In this document: positions 40,680-51,500 of the stretch, piece after piece
Numbering within the stretch: the stretch's first letter is position 1
Layout of the letters: the number at the start of each line of letters is the position of its first letter
NCBI GenBank assembly: GCA_037013685.1
Contig: CM072896.1
Span: forward strand, 13,589,444-13,653,443
Reading direction: 5' to 3'
Length of the DNA: 64,000 nucleotides
DNA from: Acridotheres tristis
Lineage: Eukaryota > Chordata > Aves > Passeriformes > Sturnidae
The notes under the pieces: model-generated
The model's database searches: none
Told to the model about the DNA's origin: nothing
The model's input: only the letters and a program-made list of their open reading frames with translations
Made by a program: the position numbers and the translations under genes

Positions 40680-41000
40680 TGTTTCGTAAGTGCCACTTGG
40701 AAGCTATCCATTTCCAACACAAGTAAAGAAATTGCACTATAAAACTGTCTACCTTTGCCATGAGTCACTTTAGCACATCGGATGAATATTTGGCACTCTT
40801 CACTTTTTTAGATTAACTCGCATATTTATTTTGGAAGAAAAAAAATGGACTGCTTTAATTCCTTCCCATCAGAATTCCTCATATTTGCTTAGCTTATTGA
40901 AACTTTTTTAATAGACCTTACAGTATGTATGTTATATAGTGACTGCTGATGGAGGAGACATTCGCATCTCCTTTCATGTAAAGAAAAAGCTGAAAAATAT
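40680..41000. promoter_or_regulatory. AT-rich, CNE-like block
   Basis: The block is AT-rich with no open frame of 60 codons. It has words such as TTTAGATTAACTCGCATATTTATT, CTTTAATTCC and TTTTTTAATAG, with little simple repetition. A regulatory role is inferred only from texture. Confidence 0.22.
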
Positions 41001-41673
41001 CTATGAGAGCATTTGATATTTCACTTAGAGAGTCAGTAAACCCTACAGATTATGTCACCTGCCATGAAAAAGGGTTTCATCCCTTTGGCTGAGGCCATGG
41101 AAACATCCAGCAGGGACTTAAATTCAGTGTCTTCTGGACGGAGTATGTGTTTCTCTTCCAAAGAAAAATTCTAGCATGTTACAATTAAATTTCTTAAAGA
41201 TCCATTGTGATCTAAAAAGCTAGGCTGGGAAAACCCCTGAGAAAGAAAAAAGGGTTCTGGACTTCAGAAAGCAAGACTTCCTCAGCTGTTCACTCAGACT
41301 CATGAAAAAGTAGTTATACACCTTCACAAGAGGATGTTGCTTAGCCTGAGTAGAAGAATTCTATGTATTGTCTCATGTGACCACATATATAAGCTAAAGT
41401 CTAACAGACCAACTGAATTTAGCTCAGCATCAGTTAATTACACAGTTTATTAACATCTTTAAACTACTATCTAAAACAAGAAAAGTAATGTTCTTCTAGG
41501 TGGGCCTGATCTAAATGTCAGATCCAAACAAAGAGTTCCAACTTCTGAAATGAAAAATTTTATTTTGCCAACTAGAATCCTGCAGGATGGAGAGACTGCA
41601 GGAAAAAGAAACAACAAAAGTTATGGGCATCTCCCAAAGTTCCATTGGAGATCCAGGACAAGGGATGTGTTTC
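41001..41673. other. Unique non-coding sequence
   Basis: The sequence is AT-leaning, with no open frame of 60 codons and no repeat that I can name. Confidence 0.5.
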
Positions 41674-41740
41674 TATGCTATGTATTCTTGGTCAAGTCAC
41701 TTACCCCAGTCTGCAAAATGTGGCATTAATTAATGAATAG
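41674..41740 (+). repeat. MIR/CORE-SINE fragment
   Basis: CTATGCTATGTATTCTTGG then TCAAGTCACTTACCCC, AGTCTGCAAAATGTGG and CATTAAT follow the order of the MIR core on the plus strand (TAGCTGTGTGACCTTGG, GCAAGTCACTTAACC, TCATCTGTAAAATGGGG, ATAATAA). The central CTTGGTCAAGTCACTTACC is close to the conserved core word, making this one of the best MIR calls in the window. Confidence 0.6.
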
Positions 41741-42039
41741 CCAAGGAAGAAATTGCAGAGCAATATAAAAAAGTGGTATATCATTATGAGAAAGGCCTGC
41801 ATCAAAGCCTAATATTTTTGTAAATGTAGGTGAAGTGGATCTATACAGTGGCCTGACCAAAGACTTAAAAGCTATAGGAAATCAGAGGTACTTCATGCAG
41901 ACAGGAGCCTTCCATTCTGACAGACTCTGCCTCTGTGAGGAGCTACATGTCCTCCGTTCTATAAACTGCAAGGAGGGCTGTGGGTGCTCCTCCCTCCCTA
42001 GATCGAAGCCTAAAATTGTCAATTAGGAAAACAAATGTG

Positions 42040-42260
42040 GGTACTAGACATCTTTTTGTGAGTGTCAGTTCAGCAACCACTTTATTACAAGTAATTTTAG
42101 TATTGAATGTAGTGCAATTTCGGTAATTTAGCAAAGTACAATGATGGATTGAAGTCCTGGTGATAGACGTTTATTTCACCTTCTGAAGCACAATTATTAT
42201 GCACTTTACTCAATAATAGTATCTTGTTCCAACTAAAATACACATTGTGTAATTCTTTAA
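42040..42260. promoter_or_regulatory. AT-rich, CNE-like block next to an antisense CR1 remnant
   Basis: AT-rich sequence with words such as CAAGTAATTTTAG, GGTAATTTAGC and CAATTATTATGC, directly upstream of the old CR1 remnant at 42261. Part of it could belong to an older undetected repeat. The regulatory reading is low-confidence inference. Confidence 0.2.
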
Positions 42261-42410
42261 GCTGTAGAATCATAGCAATTAGAGAGGAAAATGGCTGATT
42301 AGGTCACTGATTCCAGGTTCTTGCCAGCCCACGATTGCTCCCTGCCCTGTATCCAGCTAGAGTTTTCCCCAAACTCCTTTCTTTTACACGTTTTAGTGAT
42401 GATTATATAC
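42261..42410 (-). repeat. Old CR1 LINE 3' end, antisense
   Basis: Reading on the plus strand, GTAGAATCATAGCAATTAG is followed by GAGGAAAATGGCTGATTAGG, then 'ttgccagcccacgattgctccctgcc' and 'agagttttccccaaactcc', ending in 'gttttagtgatg'. This is the word order of the reverse complement of an old CR1 3' region (AGAATCATAGAAT tail, then a CCAGTGCAGGATTGTTCCCT-like block, then GTTTTGTCCAGTCTAGTTTTAA-like). Divergence indicates an ancient insertion. A short A-rich run follows at about 42414. Confidence 0.6.
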
Positions 42411-44204
42411 ACTTAAAAAAAAAAAAAGGAAAAAGAAAACAAAATACTTCAACCACAGTTGGAAGATTCAGCCTTTTACTACAGAAAATCCCAAATTTTC
42501 ACAGTGGGAAGGGTCTGAGAGGTTTTTACCTTCTTGTGGCAGATGACTGAAATGCTTTGCTCTTCAGTGATCTTTTTACATGGAAGCAGCTTTACTGAAA
42601 AAAATACCCAGTTTCCCATCTAAGTTAAAAGTCTAAGTCCTGCTTTAGAGTCTGAAATTCATCTTACTATCTTTTGCCTAATCACAGCTTAATATTTAGC
42701 ATTTGCTAAAACAGAAAGAAAAATGAGCCTGACTGAAATTTTACTTGAGCAAAGCCACCATTCCTGACCTATACTGGCAGAGGGGTGGTTGGGATGTGCT
42801 TTCAACTGGTCTTTTTAGAAAGCTCACCTGCCCAAGCCATCTCACTGCTTGAAAATAAGGGACCATTCTGCTGACAAATGCTGGCTTTGTGCCTTCTCTG
42901 CATTTATCCCTGGGTACTATCCTTGAGAGCAGGTGCAACCTATGGAAACAGCATATCTTAAATAAATAAAAGAGAATTTCTTGAGAAAGCAGGCTTTCAA
43001 CATGGAAACAGATGGACAGAAAAATCTGTGGACTCGTGCTCTTCCAAACACTGAAGAGACAGACTAGCAGGGAGCTGCACGTGCAGCCAACATCCCCATG
43101 GGGTGGCCATCCCTTACAAGTGTGGCCCAGCTGTGGATGGGCCAGGGAGGCATTGCCAGGCTTGGCAGGGCCAGTGGTGTCCTTGGTTTGCCACGCAGCT
43201 GGCACCAGCAGAGCACACCACGCTCAGACACAGAATATGACAGGCTCTCCTATCACAGGTAAGTTCAACTAATGATTAAAAAGGAAAGAAATGTGTGATT
43301 CTTCCAGACAGCTCAAACAAGCAAGCAGAGCTACAGCTTCTGTCATCCATCCATAAGCCCAGTCCTCACTTCCAGCACAGGAAGCAGCTTTAGCTACATG
43401 CTATTAGAGTCAGCAGACATCTCCTGGGGTAAAATACTTTCTGTACAAGCTGGCATTAAACTCAGCCCCACATTGTCCTTTTCTCCTCTATTTCACCAGC
43501 TCCCTGAGCCTTCCTGCCTGGTTATTGTCCATCAAGGTTTTCCTGTAACTGAGCTGCACACAGGGCAGTAAAGAGTAAAGACGCACTGGTATAGCTGACT
43601 CAAAATTAAGCACCAAACTATTTCTGTTGAATTTCAGAGTTTTCTGAGGCTTTAGCCACGTAGTGAATGCCTGTGAATCTGGAGACTGGGGAAAAAAAAT
43701 TCCCCTGGTGCAACTGTTGGGTGCCATTCAACTCCAGCCATGAAATCACAACATTTACTTTGTAGGGCTGTGCCTGTGTCTTGTCAGGGGCACAGACTCT
43801 CACAGCACAGGAACAGGCTCTGTTCCCAGCTCTACCACAGACTTCCCGCATCTGTCTGGAAAAAAATCACTGAGAAGCACATCTGAAAAAATGTTACACA
43901 CTCAGCTTCAGACATTCGATCTAACACCTGGCCTAGCTCTCAGCAGCACTGGACACTGCAAACACTGTTGGCCTCAACTGGGGCACTTGTAAAATCCAGA
44001 CCTGATGGATGCAATGGGGATGGAGGGAACATCTGCTTCTTCACTGCACTACACAGACTTCACATTAAGGTACCTTTTCAACGGAGCTGTGTACAAGTCA
44101 AACCAGTTAAACCAGCGAACAGTTGCTCTTTGTTCTGCACACATGCCAGAAATTAAAAGCTCTCACAGTTTGGCACCAAGAAGACAGAGACCCAAAGCTA
44201 GTGA
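42411..44204. other. Unique non-coding sequence
   Basis: No gene is recognised. A textbook donor sequence CAG/GTAAGT lies at 43258/43259 at the end of an 86-codon plus-strand frame starting at 43012, but I find no convincing acceptor upstream and the frame is unrecognised. The 154-codon minus-strand frame 42741-43205 overlaps it. Confidence 0.5.
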
Positions 44205-44335
44205 CTGTGTTTGGAAATAGGAGACATAAACTCTTTTAGTTCTGTTTTCCCACGTGTAAACAGAGGATGCCAATTCCTGCCTGGTACTTAGGACTCCTAG
44301 GCATTTGGAAAGCACCGAGGGCATCCCATAGATGG
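44205..44335 (+). repeat. MIR/CORE-SINE fragment
   Basis: AGTTCTGTTTTCCCACGTGT then AAACAGAGGATGCCAATTCC, TGCCTGGTACTTAGG and 'ggcatttggaaagcacc' follow the order of the MIR/CORE-SINE body (CAGTTTCCTCATCTGTAAAATGGGGATAATAAT, ACCTACCT, a spacer, then TGTAAAGCGC). The copy is old but the block order is preserved. Confidence 0.5.
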
Positions 44336-45404
44336 CATAAAGAGCTGCTTGCAGTACTTCTGTTTTTAAAAAGTTAGTGAGGTTCTGGCTGGACACTAGT
44401 AATGTTTGCTATGTCAAGCACAAAACAAGATACTGTTTCTCACACTATAAAACAAATTACTGTTGAGCATGGTGAATACAGGGGCTGCTTTTCCATATTT
44501 CATCTGGTGTGTTCTATCCTGTCCTAGGATCCTATTTCCTATATGGAAATAGCTGAAAACTGAAGACCTCTTTAAAAGAAGAGAAATGCAAAGTTTCAAA
44601 AGGGTTTCTCTGCCCTGCTGTATTTTTTTTTTCCACATAGCTCTCCCTGTAGAAGTTTTGAGGAGGAATTCACCTGTGACAGTGTTTGCATTTGACAGTG
44701 CCTTGTTGGGGCAGCACACCTGTGTTGCACAACCAGTACACACAGCAGAGCTGAGCATGCTGCTCTGCAGTGATAGCCTGTGAGAAAGGAGCACAGAACC
44801 TCCTGCTCCAGCAAGTATCCGTGGTGGGATGTGTCATCTCAACTGAGGAGGCAGAATATGCTGGTTGTTCTCTGCCCATCAGTCCTGCTGTGATTTTGCT
44901 GGTGCCCCAGGAGCTGTATCTTCCACTACAGGAGACCGGGGGATGGGTTTGATGGGTGATATTTGCTGCCCTGGGGAAAAGAGCAATCTCAGAGCTCCTC
45001 CTGCGTGAGGGAGCAAGGCAGCAAGGGTGCTGCAGGTGAGCAAGGGTGCCTGCTGCTCCCCATCTCCTCAGGGGGCAGTCAGACAGTACATGGCCCTCAC
45101 TGTCACACTCCACCAAGTCTGCTGGGACATGCCACGGCCAAGGATCTCTCCTCATCAGGGCTTTTTCAAATAAGCAAAAACAAGTGAAATGTCAAATAAA
45201 ATAGAGTAAGAAAAGAGGCATTTTGTGTTCCTCTTATCTCCTTCACTCCCAGGAGTCTCTGATGCCTTAAAAGAGTGGCAACCTTTCTGAAAGAAAACCT
45301 TTTTGATAAATGATGCAGTTATTTATTTTGCAGAAAGCTGAAATATGTCACAATGCCATTTTCAAAGTAACACAGCATCTAACAAAGTGAATCATTGGCG
45401 ATTT
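44336..45404. other. Unique non-coding sequence
   Basis: No gene is recognised. The 161-codon frame at 44670-45155 (minus) overlaps several others and matches no family I know. Confidence 0.5.
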
Positions 45405-45515
45405 ACTGCATGACACTCCATTTGTCTCAGAGGAAGAAAGACCTTGTTTGAACTTCTTAGGATTCGAACCTGTAATTCCACCAAACCAAAGGCTCTGAAT
45501 CCTGAAGTTCAGCAG
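45405..45515 (-). repeat. tRNA-derived SINE head (MIR-like), antisense, with hairpin
   Basis: GGATTCGAACCTGTAATTCC at 45460 is the reverse complement of a canonical RNA polymerase III B box (GGTTCGAATCC) in the context found at the 5' tRNA-like head of MIR (GGATTCGAACCCAGGTCTG, then CCAAAGCC). Here AACCAAAGGCTCTGAATCC follows in the same order. The leftward part (CCATTTGTCTCAGAGGAAGAAAG) may be the matching core. The unit also contains an inverted repeat at 45449-45511. I find no A box match good enough to call a functional tRNA. Confidence 0.45.
45449..45511. repeat. Inverted repeat, 15-bp stem with a 2-nt bulge
   Basis: The left arm is TGAACTTC (45449-45456), then TT unpaired, then AGGATTC (45459-45465). 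The right arm is GAATCCT (45497-45503) directly followed by GAAGTTCA (45504-45511). The loop is 31 nt. All 15 pairs are Watson-Crick. It sits within the SINE-like segment and includes its B-box complement. Confidence 0.85.
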
Positions 45516-48500
45516 TTTTCTCCCTGAAGATAAAGCTAGGTTTTCCTGTTCCTCATGAATCACCACAACCCTTCAGGCTGCAATGGAACATGAATTGCCC
45601 ACTACACAAGAAACACCAGCATCTCTACATCCCATCAGCAAGAGGTGATCAACACAACTGTGCAGCCATCCATGCCACCAGCTGCTCCTGCTGGTGGTCT
45701 CAGGTTGGATGTTAAGGATAAGAGAATGAGATCTGGCATGTGAGATGCCTGCTCTCTTCTCAGTGCTGCACACTTCCAAGTTTCTCCACTGTTTATGATC
45801 ACTTCAGCTTCGCTCAAGGCATCTGACAAGCAAACAGTTATTTTCCTTGCCTAAACTCCCAGCTTTGTCTCATGCTGCCCCTGCTAGGGTATGCTTTAAT
45901 GATTCACCAGGAGAACTACATGAGAATCCAGAAGCAAATACAGGGGCCACCAGTGCCATCAACTGCAGATTTTAAGCAGATGACAAACTTGGAGCTGATC
46001 TGGAAGTCCTGCTTAACCTAACTCCCCTCTACCCACCCCAGGACCCTGGCATTCATCCTGCAGCTGAAAATGCAAATGCAAACAGACAGATGCAATCTTT
46101 ACAGCCTGGATCAGCACTTGCCTCCTCCGGGAAGCATGACCCTATTGCTCTGACTTGGTTCTGATGCAACAGCCAGCCATTGCACCAGCAAGGACCTCAG
46201 AGACAGCCCAGGGCTACGCTATCATTATGAGATAAACACCCTGAATTGCTCAATAGATCCTGTGACGATCTGAGGGTGGAAGGACTGTGCTTTCCTATTC
46301 TGCTCTGCTGACTGTGACACCCATGACCAGCAAACCCATGCTGACCCTAAAGGGCTGTGGTCCCTTGGGGCATGGCAGCCATCCTTGAGGGAGTCACCCT
46401 GAACCAGGCTGTGTGCAGGCATCCCCATGCTGCCAGGAAAGGCTGGCTCTGGACACCCAGCTGCTCCCCCAGCCACTGGCACTACTGAATTGTGGCAGCA
46501 AGCTGAGCACAGAAAACCACTGGGGTTTCCAAGGAGAGGAGCATGCAGTTGGTGACAGCATTCTCCCCAGCTGTTACCCAAATCTGCAATGACTTGTAAG
46601 AGGCTTGTCATAAATCTGCATTGCCAAACTCTCCCTGAAAGAATCTCTCCTGATACCCAGGAGGGCAGACCTCCCTTCTCAGAGAGGAGGGGAAAGACAT
46701 AGCTGAAGTGGGTAAACAGACACTTCTTCACTGTCCCTTCTCTCTGCCATGTGCTCAAAGCAGCCTGCCATGGGCACATTTTTGGAAGTTAGACACCTTG
46801 GGAAGAAGGCTGCTCACCAGGCAGGCTGTGGGAGCTGAGCTCTCTGCCCAAGACAGGCCAGGAGGAAGGAGAGGCTCCTGCCCTGGGTGATAAACCCCCA
46901 GCTTTTCCCCAGCTCCTTTGGAGAGCAGTTCAGCTGTACCACCCATGCTGTGGTTCACAGGCCCTCTCTGTAGGCTCAGAAAACCCCATCTTCCATTCCC
47001 AGGGAGAAGTGCTGCCCTCACACACAGTTAGAGAGCAGCTGCCTTCATCCTGCATGTAGGTTGTTTGGAAGGTCACACGTTCACATCAAACATCTGTGGA
47101 ACTGGGAAAGGGGGACCAGGCAGGTTGTACAAGGCTTTCCTGTACAAGAGAAGGAGGGGGAGCACAGGACAGGGAATTAGGACATCCAGGGTAGGATCTG
47201 TGCTGACAGACTGAGCAGCCTGGCAGGCATGGTGACATCCCACATCTGTGTGAGCCCAGTCCTGCTTAGCTCAAAGCCTTTCTGCTGGGGTCTCCTGTGC
47301 TGTGCTGATGCTGTCACACTTGGCATAATATATCTGTGGGAGATCTGCAAAACAGCTCTAAGACTTATCTGTCCCACCAATTGTTTCACTTTTTTACCAT
47401 CAAGCTGAAGTAAAACATTTCCTGGTGTTCTGTTGTGGGGAGATGACATTCTTCTTCCCATCTTAATGTCAAAAGCACAGGAATAACCAAAGAAACATAG
47501 TTAGCTCTCAGGAGATTTTTGTCTGGAGGAGGCAAAAAAAAAGTGGCAAGGTCCAAGGGCAATGATTCAGGCCAAGCAGGGCTCCCAGATCAGCTGCCAG
47601 ACGCTGCAGGCAAGAACATCCAAACCAGACCTGAACTTCACTGTGGAAGCAGTTTGCAAAACAGAATCACTGACCAACTAGCCCATGCACACATCCTGCC
47701 AGGCAGGTGCCAGCTGCATCACTCCCATCTCCCCTCTCTGTTAGCATGATCTGTCAACAGAGATCAAGAATGTTCATGCCTGCATCTGCCAGCCCATGAA
47801 CCTGGGGTCAGAGGCAGCTGCTGTGACATACCTGTGGCATACCTGTGACATACCTGTGCCTGCCTGGCCCCACACCCCCAGCACTGCTGCCCACAGCAGA
47901 GCCAAACCTGAGCATGCTGGTTACTGACAAGGCTTTAGCAGCAGGAAAAAATAGCAGAGAAGCTTTTGTGGCCTTGTATCTTAATGAGATTCTTTTCCAA
48001 AAAAGCCCAGGGTCTCATTGCAGTTTCCAAGCAGAACAAGATCACCTGAGGATTTTGAAAGGGAAAGAAGAGGCACTTCATTAGTGCTACAAGAGCAGAG
48101 CTCGGCAGGAAGGGAGAGTAGAGAGTTGAGTGCAGGCCATGCACACGGCAGGGCAGCGTTCTGCTCCATCTGTAGCATGGACAGCCAAGTATGCTGGATT
48201 CCAGGTTAAAGGAATATACACTTGTGCATATTCTTCTATACACAAGTGAGATGCCACTTAAAGGTCACACTGAAGCTGGCCTCCCTGTGATTCCCTAGGA
48301 GTAAAATCAGATTTGAGGATATCATAATTTAAGAAAAAAATACCAGAGTTGTTTTTTAGGCTTCACATACCCTGGGATCTGGTTTCAGGGCCTTTGCAGG
48401 GACATTCCATGCCACTTCCAAGGACTTGTTAAAAAATACTTCACACTAGCAGAGTTCTGGGGGATTTTTTTCTTGCTAGTCCTGCAGGCTACCATGGGGA

Positions 48501-49329
48501 AATTCACTAGCAGGATTTCTGTAGGACTCTGACTCACGCAGGAACTTTTATTACTGCTTTTAAATATCTGACTGCCTTTTGGCTGCTGGCAGAAAAGTTA
48601 TAAAATATGTTACCAGACAAGGCCAGAAACTCTTTATAAAAACATCTTGGCCTGGCATAAAGCATATGTCTCTACTTATCTCTGTAGCATGTGCTCAAAG
48701 CTTTCACATGCCCCTGGCAGTGGAAGAAACTTTGGACCTTCATGCTTCTAGGCTGTGGATAAACAGAGCATCCAATGTCCTGTGCTTGTGTGAGTAAATC
48801 TTCTCTGGAAATAGTCCTGTTGCAACAGACAAGATATATCAAATTTGCAGGACTGAAGAGGATGAGGCTCTGGTTAAAACTCTAGGTTATGGTTTACATG
48901 CACAAGAGCTCTTATTCTCCCAAGTACTTAATACGACAGGTTGGATAGCATTTTCACGCTGTGTGATACGTTGTTTTTTGCTTGAACCCCTTGCCCCTCC
49001 ATCATTGTTTTTTCTCCCTACGTCTTCCTCATGTAAACTAAGATGAAACAAAGAAAGTGTCCCACAAAGCAGAGCAGAGATGAACTCTGTCACAGTGCTG
49101 CATGGAAGAAAGCAGGAATAGAATCACTGCCTCTTTCTGTTTTCACAGCAGCTGTAAATCAGAATGTCCTGAAGGGGCTGTTCAACAGAAGGACTTGTGC
49201 CTGTATTTTGTTCCTTTACTCTCTGATTATTTTATTGTGTGATACAATGACCAGAAGCAGTGAGTTATCACTAAAAGTGACTGCTGCTTACCTGCTTAGA
49301 TAGCTGTGCTTCAGGAAAGTAACAAACGT
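45516..49329. other. Unique non-coding sequence
   Basis: No gene is recognised; the 184-codon frame at 46225-46779 (minus) has no recognisable domain. A short tandem repeat lies at 47821-47858. A small inverted repeat of 8 bp (CACTTGTG/CACAAGTG) lies at about 48220-48250. Confidence 0.5.
47821..47858 (+). repeat. 11-bp tandem repeat, about 3.5 copies
   Basis: The unit CTGTGACATAC is repeated as CTGTGACATAC, CTGTGGCATAC, CTGTGACATAC and a partial CTGTG. The single A/G difference in the second copy shows limited divergence. Confidence 0.85.
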
Positions 49330-50230
49330 TTCAACTTCTCAGCATCCCTCCGCGGGCATCCTGAACACCCCTGCGGGATCAGCACAGTGAGTGAGCAGGA
49401 GCGCGGATCTGCAGGTCAGGGCTGAGCAGACCGGGAGCGGCCCCACTGCTACCGCAGGGAGCAGGGCTGTGCCCCCACGGCACAGGGGTTACCCCCGAAA
49501 GGAGCAGCTCTGGGGCTGCTGGCCGCAGCTCAGGCTTGCTGGGGAGTTCATGCTCCGGGAGCCAGGCTGCTCCAGGCTCCTTCCCATGCTGGCAGCAGCT
49601 CTGGAGCGGAGCAGCTCGGAGCTAGCTCAGGGCTGTCCCTGCGGGCTTCGCTGGAGGCAGAGCTCACAGCAGAGGTTTCGCTGCTGTCAGCCAGCCTGAA
49701 CTCCGCTGCAACCCAGGGGAGACTCGGGAGCAGCCTCTGACCTGCACCATTTCACTGCAGATTAACCTCAAATTCCACATTGCAGTGACTTCTGTCGGGG
49801 TGCAGATGCCAGGGTCGGACCGCGCCAGGCAGGGGTGAGAATTCAGAAATGATGACGGTGCTCTCCTGGGTGTGAGCCCTCCCTCACCCTCTGCCCCCTA
49901 CACCTCCGCCGCCCCATCCCCAGCACCGCTGAGCACCCCTGGGCTGCAACCGAGCCCGGCCGGGAGGAGCGGGATGCGCTGGGCTCGCAGCCCCTTCCTC
50001 CATCGGACCCGCAGGGCCGGGAGCGGCCGCGCGTGTCCCGGGCAGGCAGAGCCGCGCTCCAAGGGCCGCTGGTGCCCTCTGTTGTCACAGCACAGCAGCT
50101 GCCGGGAGCACGAGTGGGACGTGCCACGGCCCCCGCTGCTCTGGGCTGGGGTGTTGGGACGGGGCTGAGCCTAGCTGAGCCAGGGCTCACTGCACTGCTC
50201 GGTGGGCTCGCACCCACACAGGGCAAAACC
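49330..50230. promoter_or_regulatory. CpG island, candidate promoter
   Basis: This is the only segment of the window with sustained high G+C and many CpG dinucleotides (clusters such as CCTCCGCGGG, GGACCGCGCC, CCGAGCCCGGCCGGG and GGAGCGGCCGCGCGTG). Elsewhere CpG is strongly depleted, as in methylated vertebrate DNA, so retained CpG implies an unmethylated region, usually a promoter or enhancer in germ line. Frames of 102 codons (49391-49699, plus), 98 codons (49872-50168, plus) and 139 codons (49843-50262, minus) lie inside but match no family I recognise. The minus strand has a plausible donor, CAGAGG/GTGAGG, near 49885-49895. Direction of transcription is unresolved. Confidence 0.6.
50070..50088 (-). 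promoter_or_regulatory. CTCF-like binding motif
   Basis: The plus strand reads TGGTGCCCTCTGTTGTC, close to the reverse of the vertebrate CTCF core (GCGCCCTCTGGTGGCC). The central GCCCTCTG and spacing fit, with two or three mismatches at informative positions. It lies within the CpG island, a common location. Binding is not shown by sequence alone. Confidence 0.35.
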
Positions 50231-51149
50231 AGCTCCCTCAGCTCTTTCACCTCTGGCTGCACCGCCCAGGGGATCTCAATGCATCCCAGGATGCCTTCCT
50301 AAATAGTTAGGGATGAGTCTGAAACAGTCATGGAAATCACATCCAGGTTTCCCAGCTAAATAGTACACATGCAATGGAATCTGCTTTTTCTTTAAAAATA
50401 AAGGAGTTCAGCTTTGCAATGGGTGAGGGCTGATGGCTCAATACGTGCAGTGGCAGCAAGGCGTCTCTGCTGAGAGCAGGGTTCAGCCCTCGCTGCCCAG
50501 CTCAGGGAAAAGCTGCCAATTCACACATTGCTTTTCTCAACATGACTTACCAGCGTGTTCCAACACCGACTGCTCTGATAATTTCCCTGATTTGGGCGCA
50601 GGATCACACTAAGTACTTGCAGAGCTGCAAAGTGCTGCTAGGAGTGACACACTGACTTGTGATTTTCTTATAGACTTGGCCCAGAGACCCACAGTATGGG
50701 TCTCTGACATCTGACAATCCAGCCTGTAACATAGCTTTCCTTTATCCTTTCGAGGGGCAGCATGCCTCCCACCAGCTTCCAAGCACCAGCAGTGCTCTCT
50801 GGGCATCGATCAAGCACACGGTTTTGGGCTCTGTGAAGCCAGGCTGCAGTCTCCCACCTCATTCCCAGATAGAGCAAGATGCTTACATCCCCTACTCACC
50901 CCGTAACAGAAGCCCAGCCCTGCTGAACAGGCTGTATGTCATGCAGACTCCTCAGGCTCAGACACATTTCAAGGCTTGCAGATGATATGATGATGCAGTC
51001 ATCACCTTAAAAATTAATATATGAAAACATGGTCTTAACTGGAGCAGACAGATTTGACTCTATTCAGAGCAGAACAGACATCAGCAAGAAGTGGCTGGAT
51101 TCCATGTCCACAGAAATTCTCAGGTGTAATTTTTGTGCACATCACAAGG
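50231..51149. other. Unique non-coding sequence
   Basis: No gene or repeat can be supported. CpG content drops back to the low background after about 50230. Confidence 0.5.
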
Positions 51150-51500
51150 CACCACTAGTTAATTATTATTTTAATACTAATTTTTTTAGCACCTATCACA
51201 AACAGAAGTCCCCTCCTTATGGTTTATACATTTTTGTGTAACCAAGGCTTAGCATTAATTGCTATTGGAGATGAAAGAAAGAGTTGCTATCTGGTCAACT
51301 CAGTAGAAATTTTACTCTTTGTAATTATCTCTGGAAAGATGCAATTTCTCCATAAGTATTATTAAAAACAGCTGCAACAATTGCAGCCTATGGTTCCTGT
51401 TAACTGCTTGCTAATGTAGCAGCTCAGGAGTTTCAGATGTAGCAATTACATGCTGTATTTCTGCTGTTTGGGAATGGTAATAATGACACACAGGAAATTT
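51150..51500. promoter_or_regulatory. AT-rich, CNE-like block
   Basis: AT-rich sequence with words GTTAATTATTATTTTAATAC, AGCATTAATTGC and TTTGTAATTATC, and a small perfect hairpin GCTGCAA/TTGCAGC with a 3-nt loop near 51370-51390. It lies about 1 kb downstream of the CpG island. A regulatory role is inference. Confidence 0.25.

Noticed and set aside
45440..45515. Functional tRNA gene on the minus strand
   Set aside because: The B box and paired ends are present, but there is no convincing A box, D arm or anticodon stem; a SINE head is the simpler reading.
46225..46779. 184-codon minus-strand frame
   Set aside because: No recognisable domain or motif; length is within chance for a moderately G+C-rich region.
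48220..48250. 8-bp inverted repeat CACTTGTG/CACAAGTG
   Set aside because: Too short for a precursor microRNA, and no extended pairing is seen.
49843..50262. 139-codon minus-strand frame in the CpG island
   Set aside because: Ala/Arg/Gly/Pro/Ser-rich, as any G+C-rich island gives. It could be part of a first exon, but there is no independent coding evidence.
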